In this document: piece after piece, positions 61,734 to 64,000 of the stretch
Layout of the letters: each line of letters begins with the position of its first letter
Position numbering within the stretch: position 1 is the stretch's first letter
Assembly: GCA_963575745.1 (NCBI GenBank)
Contig: CAUYUJ010021133.1
Coordinates: 1-64,000, forward strand
Source: Prorocentrum cordatum
Taxonomy: Eukaryota > Sar > Dinophyceae > Prorocentrales > Prorocentraceae
DNA length: 64,000 nt
Direction: 5' to 3'
Translations under genes and position numbers: made by a program
Notes under the pieces: model-generated
Seen by the model: only the letters and a program-made list of their open reading frames with translations
Told to the model about the DNA's origin: nothing
The model's database searches: none

Positions 61734-61889
61734 GTGCTTTTCGTGACTGCGGCCGTGCGCCGTCAGCTGCCGAGAGGCACTGGCGCTGGCGCCCCCCAGT
61801 CTGTGGGGAGCCGAGGCTTGCGAGTGAGGGGGTTACCCCAATATCGGCTCCTCAGACCATCTGACCTTGGTCTCAACGAAGTGCTACCT

Positions 61890-62032
61890 ACCTACCTCCT
61901 CCTCCTCCTCCTCCTCCTCCTCCTCCTCCCTTTCCCTCCTCGTCCTCGTCCTCCCCCTCCGCCTCCTCGTCCTCCTCCTCCCCCCCCCCCTTCCCCCCGC
62001 CCTGCCCTCCTCCTCCTCCTGCCCCTCCATCA
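61890..62032. repeat. (CTC)n / CCCCC tract
   Basis: CTCCTC run, then C-runs and GTCCTC words. Confidence 0.93.
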
Positions 62033-62063
62033 CCTCCGCACCAACATGAGCGCTACCCTTATA

Positions 62064-62302
62064 GTGGGCCCTGGACACGGCAGGGCCGTTTTTTTACCGG
62101 TTCCGTGTTGTCGTTTTTGGCTGGTTCCGACGCCGTTTTTTCACCGGTTCCGTCGCCGTTTTTTGACCGGTTCCGGCTCCGGTTCCAATCCTAGAGCCGT
62201 TTTTTTGCAGTTTCCGGTCGGTTTTTTGTTGACCGTTTCCATTTTCAAAGGGCATTTATTTGGAAACGGTGAAAAAACGGCCCTGCCATTTCCGGGGCCC
62301 AC
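62064..62302 (+). mobile_element. Foldback element family V, copy 2 (complete)
   Basis: GTGGGCCCTGGACACGGCAG at the left and its counterpart GTGGGCCCCGGAAATGGCAG on the complement of the right end pair over about 43 bp. The body repeats CCGTTTTTTGACCGGTTCCG-like words. 239 bp, no coding capacity. Confidence 0.8.
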
Positions 62303-62404
62303 AAAGAGTACTACCCCCCTCTCTCCCCTGGTGGCGCCCGGGAGATGGGTTGTGTACACTCGGGATTCCCGGGAGATGGGTTCTCGCTTGGCTTCTTTGC
62401 CTCA

Positions 62405-62605
62405 AGATGTTGCTCCCGCTGCAGCGCTGGCTTCATTTTTGGGTTTCCGCTCGTTCCGAATCGTGCTCCCGCTTCAGCGTTGGTCTCATTCCGCGTTTCC
62501 GCACATCCCGAATCGTGCTCCCGTTGCAGCGTTGGCCTCATTTCCGCGCCTCCGCTCGTCTCGAATAGTGCTCCCGCTGCAGCGTTGGCGTCATTATTTC
62601 CAGTG
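62405..62605 (+). repeat. 53-bp minisatellite, nearly four units
   Basis: GCTCCCGCTGCAGCGTTGGC-type words at about 62411, 62465, 62518 and 62571; units share TTTCCGC and CGAATCGT. Confidence 0.9.
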
Positions 62606-62879
62606 CCATGCCACAGCTAGGGGACCACATGCGAACCCTTTCCGAACGAAGTGACCCCCACCCTCCCCCTGAGAAATCGTGGGGAGTAGGGGTAGTGTTC
62701 GCATGCGGTCCCCTGACGGCCTGGTTTTCGGTCCTTCCAAATAGGATCCAAACTCGTTTTTACATGAAACACTCCCGCAAAAAACCATCGGAAGTGAGTC
62801 CACATCCAGTGTCGATTCGTTGATCATTGATCATTGGGGCCGCAGACGCCCTCCCCCCCATTTTTGGGGTCGTCGCCAC

Positions 62880-63041
62880 GCCATGCTATGTCATGCGACG
62901 CGTTGATCTCCAACACCATGTTATGCCATGTGATGCTATGCCATGATGCGACATCCGACTGTGCGAATACAGAGGAGATCTACGCCATGTTAAGGGATGT
63001 GAAGGAGGGGTAGGACGTCAAATATGACGTGAGCGCACCTA
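62880..63041 (-). repeat. Dispersed repeat with GCATGG pentamers, inverted copy
   Basis: The complement of 33019-33200; see there. Confidence 0.8.
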
Positions 63042-63077
63042 GCTTGCCCCATTCCCCTCTCCCTGCCCCCCCCTCCG

Positions 63078-63370
63078 CAAAGCAATGTGTCGCAAATTCT
63101 TAGTTCTGTGAACTAGACCTGGCCCGCGCGTGTGGAAGGCACTCGCCACCAGGCACGCATTTCCTGAGCTGTCCATACTTGTTGTGCCCTGGTCTGGACT
63201 TGCGCCTCCAGCTGCCGGCATTCCTTCAGCCGATGTGTCGTGCGGACACGGCGTTATTGATTGATCGGTCGATCCGATCGATCCGATTCGTCTTCAATCT
63301 GATTTATCCGATCCGATGTCGATGTGCTGGCGATCCGATGCGGCCCTCTGCTGGCGCAGTCGTCGGCGAT
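63078..63370 (+). repeat. ~290-bp direct duplication, copy 1
   Basis: CCCGCGCGTGTGGAAGGCAC, TTCAGCCGATGTGTCGTGCG and GCGATCCGATGCGGCCCTCT recur at 63470-63760 about 393 bp on. It contains (GATCC)-rich words. Confidence 0.85.
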
Positions 63371-63469
63371 CAGGAGCCTCCCCCCCTCTCTTCCCCCCCG
63401 CCCTGTCCTCGTCCTCCTCATCCCCCTCCTCCCCCCCTTCTCCATCTCCCTGCCCCCGTCCCTTAGGAA

Positions 63470-63760
63470 AGCAATCTGTCGCACATTCCTAGTCCTGCGA
63501 ACTACATAGCCCGCGCGTGTGGAAGACACTCGCCAGAAGGCCTGAACTGTTCATGCTTCTTGCGCCCTAATCTGGACTTGCGATTCCAGCAAGCGGCACT
63601 TCTTCAGCCGATGTGTCGTGCAGACACGGCGTTATTGATTGACTGGTCCACGTCGATCCGATCGATCCGATTCGACTTCGATCCCAGCCGGCCCGATCCG
63701 ATCCGCTGCCGAGATGTTTGCGATCCGATGCGGCCCTCTGCTGGCACAGCTGTCGCGCGT
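63470..63760 (+). repeat. ~290-bp direct duplication, copy 2
   Basis: See 63078-63370; the pair is separated by a C/T-rich spacer (63378-63465). Confidence 0.85.
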
Positions 63761-64000
63761 CCTGGCACGGCCGATCAGATCCGATCTCGGCCCCGTGCCG
63801 ACGCAGCCCGATCCGACGCCCGTTCTGATCGCCCACGGACGCACCGACACACGACGCCGGCGGGTCGAGGCGAGGGCCAGGCCGCCTTGGCCTGTGGAGG
63901 CTCCCTCGTCGCCGCGGTTGGATGTGTCTCGGGAAACTGATAAGTTTAGACCCTGGGACGTGTCCGGGGGGTCGATTTTGGGCGCCAGGCGGGAGGACCG

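Noticed and set aside
1-64000. tRNA, rRNA, snRNA or complete spliced-leader RNA genes
   Set aside because: I scanned for conserved boxes and leaders and found none I could support by eye; a covariance-model search would be needed to exclude them.

Overview
The window looks like nuclear DNA of a dinoflagellate, and I would not go further than that. The reasons are: high GC with long purine/pyrimidine triplet tracts; almost no compact genes; a tyrosine-recombinase (DIRS-order) retrotransposon whose Gag and RT resemble those I know from dinoflagellate genomes; and, in that element's repeats, a motif matching the two 8-nt halves of the dinoflagellate spliced leader (CCGTAGCC, 3 nt, GGCTCAAG). These identifications are from recall and reading, not from a database search.

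The only convincing protein-coding unit is the retroelement at 14746-23249. It carries a tyrosine recombinase (16027-18012), a CCCH-finger Gag (18500-19699), a same-frame continuation after one TGA (19700-20194), a ~1 kb interruption with a (GT)38 tract, and RT/RNase H (21219-23003). Its repeats are split and direct: A1 (14746-15023), B1 (15238-15472), A2 (15471-15749), B2 (23015-23249). The B1-A2 junction looks like a circle junction. The ORF order YR-Gag-RT is a cyclic permutation of the usual Gag-RT-YR.

The rest is a mosaic of simple-sequence tracts, degenerate minisatellites, dispersed composite repeats and several families of short palindromic (MITE/foldback) elements. Family E (7604, 53384, 57596, 57880, 60211) has ends CAAGGGCTCCC and is flanked by exact direct duplications of very different length (about 5, 77, 6, 34 and 32 bp). 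Family Z (12724-12930), unrelated in sequence, is also bounded by a ~50-58 bp duplication. Long, variable duplications are not what cut-and-paste transposases make, and this is the most novel signal here. Family T (158 bp, ends TTACCAGCCT) makes 5-bp duplications and has an intact empty site in the window. Family P (180 bp, ends CAGTCGGGGC) uses TA. Family G (about 160 bp, ends TTAAGTCGGG) has one clean 8-bp duplication. Family V and a large foldback at 43133-43471 add to these.

Layout: 1-5640 GC-rich, repeat-poor to CG-rich DNA; 5.6-13.3 kb MITEs P, E, Z, triplet tracts and a pentamer array; 13.3-14.7 kb dispersed repeats; 14.7-23.2 kb retroelement; 23.3-29 kb triplet tracts, G elements, a 65-bp minisatellite; 29-34 kb X array with T and P elements; 34-50 kb composite repeats duplicated between 34.8-37.0 and 45.2-46.9 kb, several minisatellites, a GAT tract; 50-64 kb exon-like islands, E elements, V elements and a terminal direct duplication. 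A few short islands read like single exons of intron-rich genes; none could be assigned a function.
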